Below, piece by piece: positions 61,530 through 64,000 of a DNA stretch of 64,000 nt. The position numbers were made by a program, and so were the translations under genes. The notes below the pieces were generated by a model that worked only from the letters and a program-made list of their open reading frames with translations, did no database searches and was not told the DNA's origin. The number at the start of each line of letters is the position of its first letter. Within the stretch, counting starts at the first letter, position 1. This stretch comes from Diphasiastrum complanatum (taxonomy: Eukaryota; Streptophyta; Lycopodiopsida; Lycopodiales; Lycopodiaceae): positions 1 to 64,000 of the forward strand of contig MU832265.1 of assembly GCA_029204225.1 (NCBI GenBank), read 5' to 3'.

Positions 61530-61565
61530 GGTAATCAGTGTGGGTGGGGTGGTGACTTTGTCTGA

Positions 61566-61781
61566 CTAACCTGTGACTTGAGATATTGTCATGTCAGGTG
61601 CTGGTGTGGAGGTAGTTGCTCCATCACCCCTGTCGATGACATGTGAGGGTGATGAGTGTTGTTGTGATGCCGTGGATGAGCTTCCATTATCCAAAGCTGA
61701 GCCGTCTGATGCTGACTCGGCTGGTGATGTGATTCTAGCCTGAAGCTCTCTTTTCATCCTTTGTTGCCATGTGTCTAGCAA
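61566..61781 (-). pseudogene. Family X ORF1, middle segment
   Basis: 72 codons in frame with the segments on both sides, separated from the upstream segment by two close stops (about 61782-61805) and from the downstream one by a stop at 61566-61568. It starts MLDTWQQRMKRELQARITSP and continues Ser/Thr-rich. It reads as a linker between the helical N-terminal and coiled-coil C-terminal parts. Confidence 0.5.
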
Positions 61782-61802
61782 CTAGTCCTTGGAGGTATCG
61801 GC

Positions 61803-62435
61803 CTATTGAGCTTCGAAGGTTGCGACTTCTTGTGGATCCGGATGTGGGCTTCTTTGCTTCTGTACCAGAGAAAGAATACTGGTGTTTAATCGTTTAGGTT
61901 GGGATCCCGATGGTGATGCAGCTCTTGATCGTGCACGCTTGGACTTTTTGGACTCAATGGAAATGTCCCATGCCTTGTCCGCAAGCTGCAGGTGTTGTTG
62001 AAGCTTTGGTCCGTTCTGTACTTGGTGAAGAGTGATATATGTCATAAGATATCCCAGTACTGTGAGGGGCTGCTTGTTCTTAAGGTAGTCACGTAGGCAG
62101 TTTGAAGCAAATTGTGCCCAATCATAGAGGTCCTGGGCATGCACTCGTAAATCTGCCATCATGTGAAACATGGACATGGATACCCTCAACACTTTTCTGT
62201 CGGTGATGTTAGGTTGTAAGGTTTTGGTGATGGCGCTCTCAATGGAATGGTAAAGATGGTGGTTGATAGTCTGTAGAGATGGTGTGAAGACGATAATTGA
62301 AAGATTGAACAGTCGAGCGCTAGGATCGGTCACAGTAGCAAGGAAATCGCCAGCAAATCGTCCCCAGAAAACACTAGAATTTGCACTTCGTTGAGATGCG
62401 AATGGCGTCGGGGTGAGGGCATTTATGGTTGTCAT
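61803..62435 (-). pseudogene. Family X ORF1, N-terminal helical domain
   Basis: Open 210-codon frame starting MTTINALTPTPFASQRS. Residues 25-150 look like a folded helical domain: SVFWGRFAGDFLATVTDPSA, ARLFNLSIIVF, VSMSMFHMMADLRVHAQDLY, DWAQFASNCLRDYLKNKQPL. A basic nuclear-localisation-like stretch (SKKSKRARSRAASPSGSQPK) follows near 170-190. I do not recognise the domain. It lies just downstream of the 25-bp leader minisatellite, as a first ORF should. Confidence 0.55.
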
Positions 62436-62489
62436 CTTCTGGTTTTGAGCAAGATGGACGTGCCGGTTCGTGAGATTGGAATTTGGGGG

Positions 62490-62830
62490 CTCCGGTCGAG
62501 ACTTAACAATTTGTGTTGGTTGAGGTCGAATAGGTCTCGTTGGTCGAGTTTTGATAGAAACGCTCCAGTTGAGATCTGATAGAAACGCTCCAGTTGAGAT
62601 CTGAATGAAACGCTCCGGTTGAGATTTGACATAAACGCTCCGGTTGAGATTTGACAGGTGCGCGTCGGTTGAGATTTAACTGAAGGTTGAGATGCCACTG
62701 AACGCTTCGGTTGAGATTTAATGGAACGCTTCGGTTGAGATTTAACGAAGTGCTCCGGTTGAGATTTGAGAGAAGTGCTCCGGTTGACATTTGAGAGAAG
62801 CACTTCGGTTGAGATTTGAGAAAATCTCAT
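62490..62830 (-). repeat. Family X leader minisatellite, copy 2 (24-25-bp units)
   Basis: About 13 units of CGGTTGAGATTTGA plus a spacer ending CGCTC or GTGCTC (plus-strand reading), spaced 24-25 bp. The motif is the same as at 35830-36450. It ends at about 62830, where a copia gag begins. Frames across it (62432-63001, 62503-62790) encode Leu/Asn/Arg/Ser repeats and are probably not real. Confidence 0.9.
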
Positions 62831-62907
62831 TATGAAGGAATGGATCTGTTTGATGCAAGTGAAGAACTTCAAAGGAAAAATATGACTGTGGCTCAGAGTA
62901 GAAGTTC

Positions 62908-63745
62908 TTATGAAAAAGGTGTATTTCCAAGAATGTTTGTATGCCTGAGATACCAGTAGCACTCGGATGCAAAATGTCTCTTTTTCCCACAAAAGAAACA
63001 CTTCAGCTTCTTCTTGTCCTTTTTGCTCTTGCCTTTGGAACTTGATGCTCCATCTTTGCTCTCCATCTCCATGTCTTGAGTCTTCTTGGATGAAAATTTT
63101 TTCTTCTTGTCTTTCAAGGAAAAGTTAGCTTTTTCATCACCATCATTCAAAGATAAGGAACTCATCCTACTTTTGATATGAAGCATTCTACTCTCCTCAG
63201 TTACAAGCACACTTTGAAGTTTTTCAATACTTGGAATTGAATCTTGAATAGCAAAGGTTTGAACAAGATTGGAATAATCATCTCCTAACCCATTCAAAAT
63301 GATTTGAACTAACTCATCATCTTTGATTTTATCATCCATAGAAGACAACTCCTTATTCAAAGATTTGATCCTAAAGACATAATTTTGGGCACTTTCACAA
63401 CTTCCTTTCATGTCTTGAAGGATTTGATTCCTAAGCTTGAGTATCCTTGAAGTATTCTTGGATCCATAAATTGCTTTTAATGAATCCCATGCCTCTATGG
63501 ATGTGGTACAAGATGAGATTTCCTTCAAAAGTTCATTACTTACATTCATTTTTATGCAATGTAGTGCCACTCTACATCTCTTTTTGTACTTTACCTCCTC
63601 CTTGAGGTTCTACTTCCACCTCAAGTACTATTTCATAAAGATCATGGAGTACAAGCAAAGACTCCATTCGAACTATCCAATTAGCATAATTAGTGGGTGT
63701 GAGCCTTTCACTAGCTTCAAGCAAAAAACCACCCATTGATGCCAT
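62908..63745 (-). pseudogene. Ty1/copia gag with CCHC zinc knuckle
   Basis: Minus strand, starting at ATG 63745 (MASMGGFLLEASERLTPTNY, then WIVRMESLLVLHDLYE). One frameshift near 63610, then 220 open codons: WDSLKAIYGSKNTSRILKLR, GSCESAQNYVFRIKSLNKEL, LVQIILNGLGDDYSNLV (UBN2-type gag core), a Lys-rich linker, and the zinc knuckle CFFCGKKRHFASEC (CX2CX4HX4C). It is cut at about 62900, where family X minisatellite sequence begins. It may be the gag type missing from the 8707 copia. Confidence 0.9.
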
Positions 63746-64000
63746 TCTTGAATGTGAAAAAGCACTAGAAACTCTTATGGTTTCTCTAAGAGATCTGAAC
63801 CTAAAGTCTTCTAGAAATTTGAAAGCTTATACACACAATCCTATCACTCATGAACTGATCTAGAATGATGGAAATTTAGATTCTAGCCTCAATCTTGCTG
63901 AATCACTCCTTAATCTATGATTTTTGGCAATATCTCTCTCAACTTCAACATGCACTCAAAAAATCAGAGAAACTCATGTAATGCACCTGAATCAAGCATC

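Noticed and set aside
62432-63001. 189-codon minus-strand frame with repeated Ser/Leu/Asn/Arg peptides
   Set aside because: Crosses the 25-bp minisatellite and a junction between two different elements; overlapping frames are open too.

Overview
The window looks like nuclear DNA of a seed plant with a large, retrotransposon-rich genome. The evidence is a two-exon phytocyanin gene with GT-AG splicing, plant-type Ty1/copia and Ty3/gypsy polyproteins, LTRs with TGGTATCAGAGC (initiator-Met type) or TGGCACCGTTGCC (Asp type) primer binding sites, tRNA-derived SINE-like insertions and long GA and TA microsatellites. I cannot name the species; a gymnosperm-like genome is possible but not shown. There is no sign of bacterial, plastid or mitochondrial sequence.

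Layout. 1-1756: 5' end of a minus-strand gypsy element (LTR, tRNA-Asp PBS, deleted interior) inserted into a minus-strand copia pol fragment (1757-2735). 2735-3490: part of a copia LTR with a hugely expanded TA tract. 3491-7141: nothing recognised except a GA tract. 7142-7925: tandem copies of a foldback element. 8227-12546: plus-strand copia pol without gag, one stop codon, and a 3' LTR carrying a tRNA-derived SINE-like insertion. 12.6-16.5 kb: a LINE fragment, an LTR with PBS, and a coiled-coil ORF. 16.48-20.85 kb: a decayed plus-strand copia with 3' LTR. 23.5-26.3 kb: a tandem array and two 642-bp LTRs, each with its own PBS. 26.4-27.5 kb: copies of the 11.5-12.5 kb copia sequence rearranged into a palindrome. 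29.5-33.8 kb: fragments of gypsy gag, minus-strand copia, and gypsy IN/PR/RT. 34.5-38.1 kb: the 5' end of a minus-strand LTR family, here called X. 39.3-40.4 kb: a 581-bp tandem duplication full of small palindromes.

The only host gene I can support is the phytocyanin at 45401-46872 (+). It has a signal peptide, a His/Cys/His/Gln blue-copper site, a Pro/Ser-rich stalk and a GPI-type tail. Upstream are three CACGTG boxes and a GA tract.

Downstream, 50.3-51.7 kb is a minus-strand gypsy fragment, 52.0-55.4 kb a plus-strand Tat-like gypsy that has lost its RT active site, and 55.5-58.1 kb a mosaic of four unrelated retroelement pieces. 58.1-62.8 kb is the 3' part of family X. It encodes two long overlapping reading frames (about 690 and 390 codons, joined by TAATG) that resemble no RT, integrase or protease I know. 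62.9-63.75 kb is a well-preserved minus-strand copia gag.

Family X, with its 25-bp leader minisatellite and two unassigned ORFs, is the best candidate for something undescribed.
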